NCBI RefSeq assembly: GCF_020166515.1
Contig: NZ_JAINZT010000005.1
Span: 124,001 to 188,000 of the forward strand
Source: Robertkochia flava
Lineage (GTDB): Bacteria; Bacteroidota; Bacteroidia; Flavobacteriales; Flavobacteriaceae
Direction: 5' to 3'
DNA length: 64,000 nucleotides
The notes beneath the pieces were generated by a model, which saw only the letters and a list, made by a program, of their open reading frames with translations, ran no database searches and was not told where the DNA came from. Of this stretch, positions 17,401-28,840 are shown piece by piece. The translations under genes and the position numbers were made by a program. The stretch's first letter is position 1, and each line of letters opens with the position of its first letter.

Positions 17401-18251
17401 ATGAGACCAATGCGCTTATCAACGATCTTCTTCACAATTATAAGATCAAATTAAATGACCTGCAAGGGGCGCTTCGAAGAGATAAGTTTACCATCTCTGT
17501 AGGGGACGAACTTCCTGCGGGAATCATGAAGCTTGCAAAAGTGTATATCGCCAAGAAGCGTAAGTTGAAGGTAGGTGATAAAATGGCAGGTCGCCACGGG
17601 AACAAGGGTATCGTAGCACGTATTGTACGTCAGGAAGATATGCCGTTCCTGGAAGACGGTACACCGGTTGATATCGTGCTGAACCCACTTGGGGTACCAT
17701 CGCGTATGAACATTGGACAGATCTATGAGACCGTTCTTGGATGGGCTGGTAAGAAACTTCAGAAGAAGTTCGCTACCCCGATCTTTGACGGAGCTTCACT
17801 GGACGAGATCAATGAACTTACCGATGAAGCCGGTATTCCACGCTTCGGACATACCCACCTTTACGATGGGGGAACCGGAGAACGTTTTGACCAGGCCGCT
17901 ACAGTAGGTGTGATTTACATGCTTAAATTAGGTCACATGGTAGATGATAAGATGCACGCACGTTCTATCGGACCATACTCGCTTATTACCCAGCAACCTC
18001 TTGGAGGTAAGGCACAATTCGGGGGTCAGCGTTTTGGTGAGATGGAGGTATGGGCACTGGAGGCCTATGGTGCATCGAGCACGCTAAGAGAGATCTTGAC
18101 CGTTAAATCTGATGATGTAATCGGTAGAGCTAAAACCTACGAGTCGATCGTTAAGGGAGAAAGCATGCCGGAGCCCGGATTACCTGAATCGTTCAATGTA
18201 TTGATGCATGAACTGAAAGGACTCGGACTCGACATCAGATTAGAAGAATAA
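14442..18251 (+). CDS. rpoB: RNA polymerase beta subunit
   Basis: A 1269-residue beta subunit. The start is ATG 14442 ([13 protein letters not shown], typical of Bacteroidota); an overlapping TTG one codon upstream is less likely. The rifampicin pocket runs from about residue 464 with [12 protein letters not shown], then [12 protein letters not shown]; the positions equal to E. coli D516, H526 and S531 are D, H and S, so there is no usual resistance change. The C-terminal clamp region contains [20 protein letters not shown]. It forms the active centre with beta-prime, encoded 81 bases downstream. Upstream hairpins probably lower its expression relative to rplL. Confidence 0.98.
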   Translation: MFTNQTERINFASAKSTPDYPDFLDIQIKSFQDFFQLETKSEERGNEGLYNTFMENFPITDTRNQFVLEFLDYFIDPPRYSIQECIERGLTYSVPLKARLKLYCTDPEHEDFETIVQDVYLGTIPYMTPSGTFVINGAERVVVSQLHRSPGVFFGQSFHANGTKLYSARVIPFKGSWIEFATDINSVMYAYIDRKKKLPVTTLFRAIGFERDKDILEIFDLAEEVKVTKTGLKKVQGRKLAARVLKTWHEDFVDEDTGEVVSIERNEIILDRDTVLEKEHLEEILDTDVKTILLHKEDSQTGDYAIIYNTLQKDPTNSEKEAVEHIYRQLRNAEPPDEETARGIIDKLFFSDQRYNLGEVGRYRMNKKLGLDIEMDKQVLTKEDIITIIKYLIELINSKAEIDDIDHLSNRRVRTVGEQLSTQFGVGLARMARTIRERMNVRDNEVFTPIDLINAKTLSSVINSFFGTNQLSQFMDQTNPLAEITHKRRLSALGPGGLSRERAGFEVRDVHYTHYGRLCPIETPEGPNIGLISSLSVFAKVNNMGFIETPYRTVENGKVNLGEVLYLSAEEEEGKKIAKANIPLKDDGTIVNDKVIAREEGDFPVVDPAEVQYTDVAPNQIASISASLIPFLEHDDANRALMGSNMMRQAVPLLRPESPIVGTGLERQVASDSRVLVNAEGDGEVDYVDAKKIIIKYDRTDTDRLVSFDDDYKAYDLVKFRKTNQGTSINLKPIVRKGDRVKKGQVLCEGYATQQGELALGRNLQVAFMPWKGYNFEDAIVISEKVVREDIFTSIHIDEYSLEVRDTKLGAEELTNDIPNVSEEATKELDENGMIRIGAEVKPGDILIGKITPKGESDPTPEEKLLRAIFGDKAGDVKDASLKASPSLSGVVIDKKLFSRAIKDKRKRAKDKEDIAKLELEYETKFNQLKDVLVEKLFSIVNGKTSQGVFNDLGEEVLPKGKKYTLKMLNAVDDFAHLVSGTWTTDDETNALINDLLHNYKIKLNDLQGALRRDKFTISVGDELPAGIMKLAKVYIAKKRKLKVGDKMAGRHGNKGIVARIVRQEDMPFLEDGTPVDIVLNPLGVPSRMNIGQIYETVLGWAGKKLQKKFATPIFDGASLDEINELTDEAGIPRFGHTHLYDGGTGERFDQAATVGVIYMLKLGHMVDDKMHARSIGPYSLITQQPLGGKAQFGGQRFGEMEVWALEAYGASSTLREILTVKSDDVIGRAKTYESIVKGESMPEPGLPESFNVLMHELKGLGLDIRLEE

Positions 18252-18260
18252 ATTTTGGAT

Positions 18261-18284
18261 CGCTGCCTTCCCCGGAGGGCAGCG
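18261..18284 (+). other. GC-rich hairpin between rpoB and rpoC
   Basis: CGCTGCCTTCC can pair with GGAGGGCAGCG almost completely (one G-U), with a very tight loop. No T run follows, so it is more likely a stability or processing element than a terminator. Confidence 0.4.
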
Positions 18285-18332
18285 GTTTAAAACGTAAGTT
18301 AAATTACACTTAATTCATTATCACCATTTATT

Positions 18333-21300
18333 ATGGCTAGAAATAAAGATAAGAATACAGTACAGAGATTTAATAAGATCTCGATCGGATTAGCATCTCC
18401 CGAGGCCATTCTTGCCGAATCCAGAGGAGAGGTGTTAAAGCCGGAAACCATTAACTACCGTACCCATAAGCCCGAGCGGGACGGTCTTTTCTGTGAGCGT
18501 ATCTTTGGTCCTGTAAAAGACTATGAGTGTGCCTGCGGTAAGTATAAAAGAATCCGTTATAAGGGTATTGTTTGTGACCGATGTGGAGTGGAAGTTACCG
18601 AGAAAAAGGTACGTAGAGACAGAGTAGGTCACATTAACCTGGTAGTACCTGTAGCGCATATCTGGTATTTCCGTTCCTTACCTAATAAGATTGGTTATCT
18701 TCTTGGATTGCCGTCCAAGAAACTCGATATGATCATTTACTACGAACGTTACGTAGTAATCCAGCCTGGTATTGCAAAGAATGCCGACGGGGATCCTGTT
18801 GAGAAAATGGATTTCCTGACGGAGGAAGAATACCTGAACATCCTGGATTCTATCCCGGCAGAGAACCAGTATCTCGACGATTCTGACCCGAATAAGTTCA
18901 TCGCCAAGATGGGTGCCGAATGTCTGATCGAACTGCTTTCACGTATCGATCTTGACGGACTTTCTTATGAACTCCGACACAAGGCGCACAACGAGACCTC
19001 AAAACAACGTAAAACTGAAGCCCTGAAAAGGCTGCAGGTTGTGGAGGCCTTCCGCGATGCACAGCAGAACCGTGAGAACAATCCGGAATGGATGATCATG
19101 AAGGTCGTACCGGTAATTCCGCCGGAATTACGTCCGTTAGTTCCTCTGGATGGTGGACGTTTTGCCACTTCAGACCTTAATGACCTGTACAGAAGGGTAA
19201 TTATCCGAAATAACCGTCTGAAGCGTCTTATGGAGATCAAAGCTCCTGAGGTGATCCTTAGAAACGAGAAGCGTATGCTGCAGGAATCTGTAGATTCACT
19301 TTTCGATAACACCCGTAAGTCTTCAGCGGTAAAAACCGAATCCAACAGACCACTTAAATCGCTGTCTGATTCCCTTAAAGGAAAACAGGGGCGTTTCCGT
19401 CAGAACCTCCTCGGTAAGCGTGTTGACTATTCTGCACGTTCGGTGATCGTTGTAGGTCCTGAGCTGAAACTCTATGAGTGTGGTCTTCCTAAAAATATGG
19501 CAGCAGAGCTTTACAAGCCCTTTGTGATCCGAAAGTTGATCGAAAGAGGTATTGTGAAAACCGTGAAATCTGCCAAGAAAATTATTGACAAGCGCGAGCC
19601 TGTAGTTTGGGACATCCTTGAGAATGTACTTAAAGGACACCCGGTACTGCTTAACCGTGCCCCCACGCTTCACCGTCTGGGTATCCAGGCCTTCCAGCCA
19701 AAACTGATCGAAGGTAAGGCGATCCAGCTGCACCCATTGGTGTGTACGGCGTTTAACGCTGACTTTGACGGTGACCAGATGGCGGTTCACCTTCCATTGG
19801 GTCCTGAGGCGATCCTGGAGGCGCAGCTGCTCATGCTTGCTTCTCATAACATCCTGAACCCTGCAAATGGTTCACCAATTACCGTACCTTCTCAGGATAT
19901 GGTACTTGGATTGTACTATATGACCAAGGGTCGCAGATCGACTCCGGAACGTCCTATCAAAGGAGAGGAACTTACGTTCTATTCGGCCGAAGAGGTAAAT
20001 ATCGCCTTTAACGAAAAACGTGTAGAGCTTAATGCCGTGGTTAAGGTGCGTGCCAAGGATTATAATGAGAAGGGAGAACTGGTAAATCAGATCATCGAAA
20101 CTACGGTAGGTCGAATCCTGTTCAACCAGGTAGTGCCTGAAGGTGTAGGGTATGTGAACGAGCTCCTTACCAAGAAATCACTTCGTGATATTATTGGAAA
20201 GATCCTGAAGGCTACCGATGTACCAACCACTGCTGACTTCCTTGATAAGATCAAGAATATGGGGTACAACTTCGCATTTAAAGGCGGATTGTCATTCTCG
20301 CTGGGAGATATTATTATTCCGGAAGAGAAACTCGCTATGATCGAGGAAGCCAACGGGCAGGTAGACGGTATTATGATGAACTATAATATGGGTCTTATCA
20401 CCAATAACGAACGTTATAACCAGGTGATCGACGTTTGGACCTCTACCAATGCCATGCTTACTGAGCTTGCCATGAAGCGTATCCGTGAGGATAACCAAGG
20501 GTTTAACTCGGTATTCATGATGCTTGACTCCGGAGCGAGGGGATCTAAAGAGCAGATCCGTCAGCTTACCGGTATGCGTGGTCTGATGGCGAAACCTAAG
20601 AAATCGACAGCCGGTGGTGGGGAGATTATCGAGAACCCGATCCTTTCGAACTTTAAGGAAGGGCTTTCGATCCTGGAATACTTTATTTCTACTCACGGTG
20701 CACGTAAAGGTCTTGCGGATACCGCTCTTAAAACGGCGGATGCAGGATACCTGACCCGTCGTCTGGTAGACGTTTCACAAGATGTGATCGTAAATGCAGA
20801 AGACTGTGATACCCTGAGAGGAGTAGAGGTAGAGCCATTGAAGAAAAACGAAGAAGTGGTGGAAAGCCTGGGAGAACGTATCCTGGGACGTGTATCACTT
20901 CACGACGTATACGATCCGCTAACGGAAGAATTGCTGGTATCTGCCGGTGAGGAGATCGATGAAGTAGCGGTGAGAAAGATTGAAGAATCACCTATCGAGC
21001 GCGTTGAAGTGCGTTCCCCTCTTACCTGTGAGGCCAAGCAAGGAATCTGTGCCAAGTGTTACGGACGTAACCTGGCTACCGGTAAGATGGTTCAGAGAGG
21101 TGAAGCTGTTGGTGTGGTTGCTGCCCAGTCTATCGGGGAGCCCGGTACACAGCTTACCCTTCGTACCTTCCACGTAGGGGGTATTGCAGGAAACATCTCT
21201 GAGGAGAACAAGATCATTGCCAGATTCAATTCTAAGATCGAGATCGAGGATCTGAAAACTGTAAAAGGTGAGGATAGTGAAGGAAACAAGGTCGATATCG

Positions 21301-22634
21301 TTATCTCCAGAACAGCGGAGGTGAAGTTTATCGATGAGAAGACCGGAATTACCCTCGGTACCAATAACGTACCTTACGGTTCGCAAATCTTTGTAAAAGA
21401 CGGACAGTCACTGAAGAAAGGTGATGTGGTTTGTCAGTGGGATCCATATAATGCGGTAATTATCTCCGAATTCTCCGGTAAGGTAGGATTCGAAAACATC
21501 GAACAAGGTGTTACCTACCAGGTAGAGATCGATGAGCAAACCGGATTCCAGGAGAAGGTGATCTCTGAATCGAGAAATAAGAAACTTATCCCAACCCTTC
21601 ACATCAAGGATGCCAAAGGTGATGTTATGCGTTCGTATAACCTGCCTGTTGGAGCTCACCTTATGGTTGAAGACGGAGATAAGATCAAGGAAGGTAAGAT
21701 CCTTGTTAAGATCCCGCGTAAGTCGTCTAAGGCAGGGGATATTACAGGAGGTCTTCCAAGGGTAACCGAGCTTTTCGAAGCGCGTAACCCTTCTAACCCT
21801 GCAGTGGTCTCTGAGATCGACGGGGTGGTTTCCTTCGGTAAGATCAAACGTGGTAACCGCGAGATCATCGTTGAGTCTAAACTCGGGGAGATCAAGAAGT
21901 ACCTGGTTAAACTTTCGAACCAGATCCTGGTTCAGGAGAATGACTACGTACGTGCCGGTATGCCGCTTTCCGATGGATCTGTAACACCTGAGGATATCCT
22001 TAGAATTAAAGGACCATCTGCGGTACAGCAGTACCTGGTGAACGAAGTACAGGAAGTATACCGTTTACAAGGGGTGAAGATCAATGATAAGCACTTTGAG
22101 GTGGTTGTTCGTCAGATGATGCGTAAGGTAAGGATCACCGATTCCGGAGATACCATCTTCCTTGAGCAGCAACTGGTTCATAAAGATGACTTTATTGAAG
22201 AGAACGACAGGATCTTCGGTATGAAGGTCGTAGAGGATGCCGGGGATTCAGAAACCATGAAACCCGGACAGATCATTACTCCACGTCAGTTGAGGGATGA
22301 GAACTCTATCCTGAAACGTGCAGACAAGGCGTTGGTAACTGCAAGGGAAGCAATTCCTGCAGTGGCTACTCCGATACTTCAGGGTATTACCCGTGCTTCG
22401 CTCCAAACCAAATCGTTTATCTCGGCAGCTTCCTTCCAGGAAACTACCAAAGTACTTAACGAGGCGGCAGTGAATGGTAAGGTGGATAACCTTGAAGGTC
22501 TGAAGGAGAATGTGATCGTTGGACATAAGATCCCTGCCGGTACCGGTATGAGAGATTATGACAACATCATCGTCGGATCTAAAGAAGAATACGAAGAAAT
22601 CATGGCCCATAAAAAACCTCAGGTCAATTTCTAA
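18333..22634 (+). CDS. rpoC: RNA polymerase beta-prime subunit
   Basis: A 1433-residue beta-prime subunit, full length. The N-terminal zinc site is at CACGKY and CDRCGV (about residues 69-90), the catalytic Mg-binding motif [12 protein letters not shown] lies near residue 470-480, and a second zinc cluster with [15 protein letters not shown] lies near residue 897-912. The C-terminus has [19 protein letters not shown]. With RpoB it forms the catalytic cleft. A strong terminator closes the gene cluster 25 bases after the stop. Confidence 0.98.
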   Translation: MARNKDKNTVQRFNKISIGLASPEAILAESRGEVLKPETINYRTHKPERDGLFCERIFGPVKDYECACGKYKRIRYKGIVCDRCGVEVTEKKVRRDRVGHINLVVPVAHIWYFRSLPNKIGYLLGLPSKKLDMIIYYERYVVIQPGIAKNADGDPVEKMDFLTEEEYLNILDSIPAENQYLDDSDPNKFIAKMGAECLIELLSRIDLDGLSYELRHKAHNETSKQRKTEALKRLQVVEAFRDAQQNRENNPEWMIMKVVPVIPPELRPLVPLDGGRFATSDLNDLYRRVIIRNNRLKRLMEIKAPEVILRNEKRMLQESVDSLFDNTRKSSAVKTESNRPLKSLSDSLKGKQGRFRQNLLGKRVDYSARSVIVVGPELKLYECGLPKNMAAELYKPFVIRKLIERGIVKTVKSAKKIIDKREPVVWDILENVLKGHPVLLNRAPTLHRLGIQAFQPKLIEGKAIQLHPLVCTAFNADFDGDQMAVHLPLGPEAILEAQLLMLASHNILNPANGSPITVPSQDMVLGLYYMTKGRRSTPERPIKGEELTFYSAEEVNIAFNEKRVELNAVVKVRAKDYNEKGELVNQIIETTVGRILFNQVVPEGVGYVNELLTKKSLRDIIGKILKATDVPTTADFLDKIKNMGYNFAFKGGLSFSLGDIIIPEEKLAMIEEANGQVDGIMMNYNMGLITNNERYNQVIDVWTSTNAMLTELAMKRIREDNQGFNSVFMMLDSGARGSKEQIRQLTGMRGLMAKPKKSTAGGGEIIENPILSNFKEGLSILEYFISTHGARKGLADTALKTADAGYLTRRLVDVSQDVIVNAEDCDTLRGVEVEPLKKNEEVVESLGERILGRVSLHDVYDPLTEELLVSAGEEIDEVAVRKIEESPIERVEVRSPLTCEAKQGICAKCYGRNLATGKMVQRGEAVGVVAAQSIGEPGTQLTLRTFHVGGIAGNISEENKIIARFNSKIEIEDLKTVKGEDSEGNKVDIVISRTAEVKFIDEKTGITLGTNNVPYGSQIFVKDGQSLKKGDVVCQWDPYNAVIISEFSGKVGFENIEQGVTYQVEIDEQTGFQEKVISESRNKKLIPTLHIKDAKGDVMRSYNLPVGAHLMVEDGDKIKEGKILVKIPRKSSKAGDITGGLPRVTELFEARNPSNPAVVSEIDGVVSFGKIKRGNREIIVESKLGEIKKYLVKLSNQILVQENDYVRAGMPLSDGSVTPEDILRIKGPSAVQQYLVNEVQEVYRLQGVKINDKHFEVVVRQMMRKVRITDSGDTIFLEQQLVHKDDFIEENDRIFGMKVVEDAGDSETMKPGQIITPRQLRDENSILKRADKALVTAREAIPAVATPILQGITRASLQTKSFISAASFQETTKVLNEAAVNGKVDNLEGLKENVIVGHKIPAGTGMRDYDNIIVGSKEEYEEIMAHKKPQVNF

Positions 22635-22658
22635 GATAGTTTTCAATTTACAATAAGA

Positions 22659-22688
22659 ATACCCCGGTAACCCCGGGGTATTTTTTTT
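22659..22688 (+). terminator. Intrinsic terminator after rpoC
   Basis: Perfect nine-pair stem ATACCCCGG (22659-22667) / CCGGGGTAT (22673-22681), loop TAACC, then eight T. Confidence 0.92.
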
Positions 22689-22729
22689 GAATATGCTTAC
22701 CTTTAATCGGTGTAATAAACAGATTACTT

Positions 22730-23044
22730 ATGAGCGAAAAGAAAGAACAAAATAAGGGGCAGATCAATATAGAGCTCGATGAACAGGTAGCAGAAGGAAC
22801 GTATTCCAACCTGGCCATCATTAACCATTCGGTTTCTGAATTCGTTGTGGATTTCGTGAATATCATGCCCGGAAAACCCAAGGCAAAAGTAAAGAGCCGC
22901 ATCATTCTGACGCCCCAGCATGCCAAACGTTTTCTGAAGGCCCTTGGAGAAAATGTGGCCCGTTTTGAACAGGCACATGGTGAGATCAAGGATTATGAAC
23001 AACCTCCAATGCCTTTGAATTTCGGACCAACGGGGGAGGCTTAA
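22730..23044 (+). CDS. DUF3467 family protein
   Basis: A 104-residue soluble protein of DUF3467. Recognisable parts are GTYSNLAIINHSVSEFVVDF and RIILTPQHAKRFLKAL. The family is common in Bacteroidota and some archaea and has no established function that I know of. Its place straight after rpoC seems to be common in Bacteroidota (from memory), which would hint at a link with gene expression, but there is a strong terminator between the two genes. Confidence 0.82.
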   Translation: MSEKKEQNKGQINIELDEQVAEGTYSNLAIINHSVSEFVVDFVNIMPGKPKAKVKSRIILTPQHAKRFLKALGENVARFEQAHGEIKDYEQPPMPLNFGPTGEA

Positions 23045-23319
23045 AAGTATAACAGAGCAGACACAATAAAAACTCCGGATATTTTTATTGCGGGTATAGC
23101 CTGGTTTGAACGCTGTCATCGCATAAAGCAATCAGCTGGACTTCGTGATTTTACCTGAGTATTGGGAAAAGTTGTGCTCCTATAAAATTGGAATTCACTG
23201 AATTCTTAGGGGGGAGTTATCATACGCAGCGCTGCATGAAGTGCACCATTTTTTGATATTACTCAGTCTTAATTTAGATTATTTACTTTATTTTATCGGC
23301 TGGAAAATTTCTTTCGATT

Positions 23320-23754
23320 ATGCGACTTTCGAATTGGTTTATATGCTTCCTGATCGGTTCTGTATTTTGTTTTAATTCCTGTTCCCTTATTGAACCTCAG
23401 GAGGACGATCTTCATGCCAGGATAACCCTGGATCCGGATATTAGCAAGGGAGTAAGTGGGGAAGTCTCCGGGGATGGAGGAAACGAGGTGAGAATTTTAA
23501 GGTGGACCAATCCGGAAACTACCGCAACCCTGAATTTGGAGTTGGTGCCTGGAACAGATGGTAATATTATAGTACGCGTGCATGATGCGGAAAGGATGGA
23601 GGTGTTAAAGCGATATTGGAGCCTGGAGGATGCAGACGGGGCCTTTGTGATCTCAGGTGTTTCTGCCGGGGGAGCGTCCGGGTTGTGGTCGGTAAGTATT
23701 TCCCTGTCAAATTTTGAAGGTGATGGCAGCTATGCAGTCATCAATGGGAATTAA
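23320..23754 (+). CDS. Hypothetical small lipoprotein
   Basis: A 144-residue protein with a type II signal peptide: a hydrophobic stretch, then CFNSC with the lipid-carrying cysteine at about residue 21. The mature part is rich in glycine and beta-prone sequence (LNLELVPGTDGNIIVRVHD), so a beta-sandwich is likely. I do not recognise the family. It stands alone after a 275-base spacer in which I see no gene. Confidence 0.6.
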   Translation: MRLSNWFICFLIGSVFCFNSCSLIEPQEDDLHARITLDPDISKGVSGEVSGDGGNEVRILRWTNPETTATLNLELVPGTDGNIIVRVHDAERMEVLKRYWSLEDADGAFVISGVSAGGASGLWSVSISLSNFEGDGSYAVINGN

Positions 23755-23845
23755 AAACTTTGGTTGATTTGTGTCTGCCAAAAAAATGGAATTCGATTTT
23801 TCTGAAGTTCCTTCTGAACAATAAAATAGACTGTACCTTCTAAGA

Positions 23846-24514
23846 TCAGTTTAATGAAGGTTTAAGGCTGGTATTGGAACTTTTTAACGCGCTAGCACAA
23901 GCGAGTATCACCCAAAGATCGCCTGCAGCTACGTTGATGCGTTGTATGAGTCCCTTAACAGGTAGTAATGGGGCATTCATGCCCATCTCCCAAAAAATCA
24001 CTGAGCCCCAAAGGCCGATAAATGCTAAGATTCCTATGCTCCCCAGCACCAGGGACGCCATCCGCATATGCGATCTGTATCCTTTGAACGACCACAGGCC
24101 ATAGGCCAGTGCAGAGGTACTCATGGAAAATGTAGCAACAAAGGCAGCGAGCAGGTGGATGGTCATCTGCGTGGTATCGAGTTCCGGTAGGCACCCGGGA
24201 GGACAGGGGAATAGGCCAATAAGAATAAATCCGGCCCCTGCAATGGCCAGGTAGCCCATGGGTAACCAGGACCCCGGGCCCTGTATGCTTTGATTCAGAG
24301 CTTTGGCTGTAAGGATAAGAACGATGCCAAGCAGGATCAGGCTTCCTGTGTTCATAAGCGTGGCATGCGGCGTTCCTTCGGCAGATAGTTCACTGATAAA
24401 ATTGAAAAAAGGATGATATCCGGGTGTAATCGCCCCGATATAGTACACGAGAAAATTTCGGAGTAATACTGTGAATATCCCGGAATATAAAATAAGTGTG
24501 GTCCATTTCTTCAT
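23846..24514 (-). CDS. DUF998 family integral membrane protein
   Basis: A 222-residue protein with about six membrane helices and the DUF998 pattern, including NFISELSAEGTPHATLMN after the first helix and GLFPCPPGC in the middle. DUF998 proteins are integral membrane proteins of unknown function. No partner gene is apparent: the neighbours are a small lipoprotein running toward it and a phosphoesterase gene upstream on the same strand, with a gap of 111 bases. Confidence 0.78.
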   Translation of the reverse strand: MKKWTTLILYSGIFTVLLRNFLVYYIGAITPGYHPFFNFISELSAEGTPHATLMNTGSLILLGIVLILTAKALNQSIQGPGSWLPMGYLAIAGAGFILIGLFPCPPGCLPELDTTQMTIHLLAAFVATFSMSTSALAYGLWSFKGYRSHMRMASLVLGSIGILAFIGLWGSVIFWEMGMNAPLLPVKGLIQRINVAAGDLWVILACASALKSSNTSLKPSLN

Positions 24515-24625
24515 AGCAGCAGGTTTTTAGGTTCCACGTTTTGGTTTCGGGTAAGGAAAATCCTTTTCAGGGAGTAATATACAGAATAGTTTTAAACCCG
24601 GAATCCCGGCATGTTAAAACCCTGA

Positions 24626-25120
24626 CTACCTCTTTTCCAGCTCAATGATCTCCAGATCCCTGATCTGTTCTCCCTCGATCACAAAGCGCAGCATGGTTCT
24701 TACCTTGTGGAAACCGTGTTTTCCTGCCGCCCCGGGATTCATATGCAGTAACCCCAGCTTCTTGTCCCATATGACCTTCAGGATGTGGGAATGCCCGCAT
24801 ATAAAGAGCTTAGGAGGATTATTACGGATCTCTTCACGAATCCTTTTGTCGTATCGCCCGGGATATCCCCCGATGTGGGTGATCCAGACATCCACTCCTT
24901 CACACATAAACCTGTTGTTTTCCGGGAAATCAGCTCTTACTACGTGGTCGTCTATATTTCCCCAAACGCCCTGAAGTGGTTTAAGGCTTTTCAAGGTGTC
25001 GGTTACCTGAATATCTCCGATATCTCCTGCATGCCATACCTCATCGGCCTGGCGGACATACTTCAGGATCTGTTCGTCCATGTGGCTATGTGTATCTGAG
25101 AGGAGGAGGATTCGGGTCAT
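24626..25120 (-). CDS. YfcE/MJ0936-type metallophosphoesterase
   Basis: A 164-residue calcineurin-like phosphoesterase of the YfcE/MJ0936 type. Metal ligands visible are D and H in LLLSDTHSH, GDIGD, GNIDDH, and the late GHSH. Relatives hydrolyse phosphodiesters such as bis-pNPP in vitro; the natural substrate is unknown. The start is ATG at 25120 (MTRILLLSDTH), because the upstream in-frame extension runs into the intergenic region shared with the divergent truA. The family usually starts right before this strand. Confidence 0.88.
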   Translation of the reverse strand: MTRILLLSDTHSHMDEQILKYVRQADEVWHAGDIGDIQVTDTLKSLKPLQGVWGNIDDHVVRADFPENNRFMCEGVDVWITHIGGYPGRYDKRIREEIRNNPPKLFICGHSHILKVIWDKKLGLLHMNPGAAGKHGFHKVRTMLRFVIEGEQIRDLEIIELEKR

Positions 25121-25177
25121 AAAACTTAAAAAATCTTTAAATACAACGGCAGTAAGGTCCGTATGCAATATATTAGA

Positions 25178-25185
25178 TATCTTTG
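25178..25185 (+). promoter_or_regulatory. Promoter box of truA
   Basis: Perfect TATCTTTG box. The upstream TTG element is not evident. It places the RNA start near 25192, which rules out the in-frame ATG at 25163 as the truA start. Confidence 0.5.
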
Positions 25186-25213
25186 CAGGTCTGTACAAAA
25201 GTACCATTTTGCT

Positions 25214-25969
25214 TTGAGATATTTCATTGAGTTTTCATATCACGGCAAGGCGTATCACGGTTGGCAACGACAGCCTAATGCGGTTTCCGTTCAGGAGGTT
25301 CTGGAGAAGGCCATGCGCCTTTTACTGCGTGCTGAAACGCCGGTAACAGGAGCAGGGCGAACCGACGCCGGAGTTCATGCCAGGGTAATGGCTGCACATT
25401 TTGACACAGCGGAAATCCCTGATCTTACCGAGTTCCAGTATCGCTTAAACAGGCTTCTGCCGGGAGATATAGCCATCACAGGTCTGTACCATGTAAACGA
25501 AGACGCCCACGCAAGATTTGATGCTGTCTCCCGAAGCTATGAATACCACCTTGTTCAGGAAAAGGATCCGTTTTTAAGGGACCTGGCTTATGAATACCGC
25601 GCGCCCCTGGATGTGGATAGGATGAACAAGGCCGCTGCGCTATTGTTGGAATATGAAGACTTTGAATGTTTTTCCCGTTCAAAGACCGATGTAAAGACTT
25701 ATTTTTGCAAGATATCACAGGCAGAATGGAAGCGTATATCCCCGGAGCGACTGGTGTTTCATATTTCTGCCGACCGGTTTTTAAGGAATATGGTACGGGC
25801 AATAGTGGGGACTTTGCTGGAGGTCGGACAGGGAAAACTGGATGAAGAAGGATTGCGCCGTATCATAGATAGCAAGAATCGCAGTGAGGCAGGTGCTTCT
25901 GTACCTGCACATGGTTTATTTTTAACCGATGTTTCATACCCAAACCGAATACGAATAACTAATGAGTAA
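25214..25969 (+). CDS. truA: tRNA pseudouridine synthase A
   Basis: A 251-residue TruA. The N-terminus RYFIEFSYHGKAYHGWQRQ and the catalytic motif GAGRTDAGVHA (aspartate nucleophile) are clear; RNMVRAIVGTLLEVG is the conserved C-terminal segment. It converts U38-U40 of tRNA anticodon arms to pseudouridine. The start is TTG 25214, directly before RYFIEF; an in-frame ATG further upstream at 25163 precedes the promoter box at 25178. The stop overlaps the ABC-exporter start by 8 bases, so the two genes are translationally linked. Confidence 0.93.
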   Translation: MRYFIEFSYHGKAYHGWQRQPNAVSVQEVLEKAMRLLLRAETPVTGAGRTDAGVHARVMAAHFDTAEIPDLTEFQYRLNRLLPGDIAITGLYHVNEDAHARFDAVSRSYEYHLVQEKDPFLRDLAYEYRAPLDVDRMNKAAALLLEYEDFECFSRSKTDVKTYFCKISQAEWKRISPERLVFHISADRFLRNMVRAIVGTLLEVGQGKLDEEGLRRIIDSKNRSEAGASVPAHGLFLTDVSYPNRIRITNE

Positions 25970-27737
25970 GGATACTACCGGAAAATCGTTTGATCTGAAC
26001 CTGTTTGCCAGGCTGATGAAGTATACCAGCCCTTATCGGTTAACCTTTACAGGTGTTGCCGTGGCGGCCATACTTCTGTCTTTCTTTTCATCGGTACGCC
26101 CCATTATACTCAGGTACACCGTGAACGATTATATCATCGGGAAAGATCCGGAAGGGTTATTGTACTTTGTATTACTCATGACGGCTGCCCTTTTTCTGGA
26201 AGTATTAAGTCAGCTTTCCTTTATCTACTTTGCCAACTGGCTGGGTCAGTCGGTGATCCGGGATATCAGGATCAGACTTTTTGATCATATGATCCGATTC
26301 CGGATGAAGTATTTCGACAGTTCTTCTGTGGGGATCCTGGTAACCCGTGCGGTGAATGATATCGAACGTATCGCGGCGATATTCAGCGACGGTCTGTTTA
26401 TGATCGTAAGTGATTTGTTGAAGATGATCGTTGTAGCGGGGGTAATGATCTATTTTAACTGGAAGCTTTCCCTTATCATTTTTGCAGTGTTGCCCCTGAT
26501 GCTTTATGCAACCCGTCTCTTTCAGAAGGCTATGAAAAAAGCCTTTATCGAGGTGCGCAAGGAGGTGGCAAACCTGAATTCATTTGTGCAGGAGCGGTTA
26601 ACAGGGATGAAGATCGTTCAGCTTTTTGTGAGGGAAAGACAGGAGTACAACGATTTTGTGGAGATCAATGAGAAACATAAGAAAGCCTGGATCAACACGG
26701 TATGGTATAACTCCATATTTATTGCCGTGGTCGAATTAATGTCGGCCATAACCACGGGTCTTATCGTATGGTATGGGGGCTTACAGGCGGTGTTGAATAA
26801 TGACATCAGTAAACTGGGAGATGTTTTCATGTTTATTATGCTCTCTACAATGATCTTCCGTCCGTTAAGGCAGATCGCCGACAAGTTTAACACCCTCCAG
26901 ATGGGTATGGTGGCGGCCAATCGGGTCTTTGATGTTTTGGATACCAAGAGCAGGGTGGAAGAAACCGGTACCGTGGTAGCCGGCCATTTTGAAGGGAGGA
27001 TCGAGTTTGATAATGTACGTTTTGAATATGTCGCAGGGGAAGAGGTTCTTCACGGAATCAGCTTTGTAGCCAATCCCGGAGAAACTGTGGCTATTGTTGG
27101 AGCTACCGGAGCTGGGAAATCGACCATCATCAATCTGCTCAATCGTTTCTACGATATTAAGGGAGGACAGATTCGTATCGATGGGCAGGATATCAATTCG
27201 TTTACCGTACAATCACTTCGCGATGAGATCGCCATCGTGCTGCAGGATGTGTTCCTGTTCGCAGACACCATTCTGAATAATATCACCCTCAAGAATCCTG
27301 ACATTACAGAGGATGAGGTTATAAAGGCTGCCAAGGCAATAGGCATTCATAAATTTATTGAAAGTCTGCCTGGAGGCTACCATTACAATGTAAAAGAGCG
27401 GGGTAGTATGCTCTCCAGCGGACAACGCCAGTTGATCGCCTTTCTAAGGGCTTATGTGAGCAATCCGTCTATTCTTGTTCTGGATGAGGCTACTTCCTCG
27501 GTAGACGGCCATTCTGAAAAGCTGATCCAGCGTGCCACCGAGCGGGTAACCAAGGGACGTACCTCCATTGTCATTGCACACCGCCTGGCAACGGTTAAAA
27601 AGGCTGATCAGATTATCGTGATGGAAGCCGGAAGAATTGTGGAGACCGGAACCCATAATGAGCTCCTTCAGAAGGAAGGCGGTCATTACCGAAACCTGTA
27701 CGAAGTGCAGTTCATGGCAGAGGAGGAGACGGTTTAG
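25962..27737 (+). CDS. ABC exporter, fused membrane and ATPase domains
   Basis: A 591-residue half-transporter of the MsbA/LmrA type. Six membrane helices fill about residues 1-320. The ATPase domain has Walker A GATGAGKST (about 379), the signature LSSGQRQL (about 483) and Walker B ILVLDEATSS (about 503). It would work as a homodimer that flips or exports lipid or drug-like substrates. It might be the lipid A-core flippase, but that cannot be decided from sequence. It overlaps truA by 8 bases. In Bacteroidota this pairing with truA is familiar, though unexplained. Confidence 0.92.
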   Translation: MSKDTTGKSFDLNLFARLMKYTSPYRLTFTGVAVAAILLSFFSSVRPIILRYTVNDYIIGKDPEGLLYFVLLMTAALFLEVLSQLSFIYFANWLGQSVIRDIRIRLFDHMIRFRMKYFDSSSVGILVTRAVNDIERIAAIFSDGLFMIVSDLLKMIVVAGVMIYFNWKLSLIIFAVLPLMLYATRLFQKAMKKAFIEVRKEVANLNSFVQERLTGMKIVQLFVRERQEYNDFVEINEKHKKAWINTVWYNSIFIAVVELMSAITTGLIVWYGGLQAVLNNDISKLGDVFMFIMLSTMIFRPLRQIADKFNTLQMGMVAANRVFDVLDTKSRVEETGTVVAGHFEGRIEFDNVRFEYVAGEEVLHGISFVANPGETVAIVGATGAGKSTIINLLNRFYDIKGGQIRIDGQDINSFTVQSLRDEIAIVLQDVFLFADTILNNITLKNPDITEDEVIKAAKAIGIHKFIESLPGGYHYNVKERGSMLSSGQRQLIAFLRAYVSNPSILVLDEATSSVDGHSEKLIQRATERVTKGRTSIVIAHRLATVKKADQIIVMEAGRIVETGTHNELLQKEGGHYRNLYEVQFMAEEETV

Positions 27738-27877
27738 GAGACCGGGATTCGGTCCCGATTTCTTGCAACAATTCGAAGGGCAAGTTGAATTCAGACTACT
27801 CAGCAACTCATCTTGTCGAATTGACTGCAAGACCTATCCAATAATTTATGGGGATACTATTGTGATGGATACCCGGG

Positions 27878-28663
27878 TTATTCCAGATCTTTTTTCAGGG
27901 TTTCAATAAGCTCATCGCTGTCTTCAAAAAGTACGAATTCGCCATTTTTGATATAAGATACCTGCCCGGTCTCTTCACTTACCACTAAAGCCACGGCATC
28001 CGTTTTTTCAGTGATTCCAACAGCTGCCCTGTGGCGGAGCCCAAACCGAAGCGGGATGTTCCTTTCATTCGATACAGGTAGTATCACCCGGGTGGCGGTT
28101 ATCCTGTTGTCTTCTATGATCACTGCCCCGTCGTGGAGTGGGCTGTTTTTGAAGAATATGCTTTCAAGAATGGGTTGGGTCACCTCGATATTCATACTGT
28201 CCCCGGTATTTTTCACAAACTCGAGGGAGCTGTTACGTTCAATTACGATGATGGCCCCGGTATAGGTTTTACTCATCTTTTCACAGGCCTGAACGATGGC
28301 CTCGACATCGGTTTCAAGCTGTACCCGCTCTGTCTTTAAGAATTTAAAATACCTGGAAAATCCATTTTTACCACCGAAATTGGTGGATCCGATCATGAGG
28401 AGGAATTTTCGTATTTCCTGCTGGAATACCACGATAAGGGCGAAGAATCCCACGCCGATAAACCGGCCGAAAATATTACTCAGTACCCGCATGTTCAGTG
28501 CTTCGGTAATCAGGTAGATGATGTAGATGATCACGATCCCCAGAAAAATGTTGATCGCTACCGTTCCTTTCAGGAGCTTATACAGGGAATACATTAAAAA
28601 GGCCACCAGGACGATGTCAATAATGTCAATGATCTGAAAATCGAGAAAGTCGAATAACTCCAA
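27878..28663 (-). CDS. cdaA: Diadenylate cyclase (CdaA type)
   Basis: A 261-residue CdaA. Three membrane helices occupy about residues 10-90, followed by the DAC domain with PLHDGAVIIED (about residue 175) and RHRAAVGI (about residue 210), the two motifs needed for c-di-AMP synthesis from two ATP. c-di-AMP controls turgor and K+ balance in many bacteria; a K+ channel/RCK gene exists at 2280, a possible but unproven target. It lies downstream of folP on the same strand, as in many Bacteroidota. Confidence 0.92.
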   Translation of the reverse strand: MELFDFLDFQIIDIIDIVLVAFLMYSLYKLLKGTVAINIFLGIVIIYIIYLITEALNMRVLSNIFGRFIGVGFFALIVVFQQEIRKFLLMIGSTNFGGKNGFSRYFKFLKTERVQLETDVEAIVQACEKMSKTYTGAIIVIERNSSLEFVKNTGDSMNIEVTQPILESIFFKNSPLHDGAVIIEDNRITATRVILPVSNERNIPLRFGLRHRAAVGITEKTDAVALVVSEETGQVSYIKNGEFVLFEDSDELIETLKKDLE

Positions 28664-28840
28664 AGTAGGCAGGTTTTATGTAAAAATACAGTTCTGGCTG
28701 AATAAATAAAAAAAATGTTATGCTGTTATAAGGTAAAGCAGCCATAAGGTGGGGTTGAGATGATTTCGGGTGCTATGCCATCTTCTTCTTTTGCGACATT
28801 TTCATTCCCCTTTGCCCCCTGTTTTCCATTTCGTTTCCGC

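Noticed and set aside
23045-23319. Small gene or RNA between the DUF3467 gene and the lipoprotein gene
   Set aside because: I found no frame with a start and family-like sequence and only a weak inverted repeat; not enough to call.
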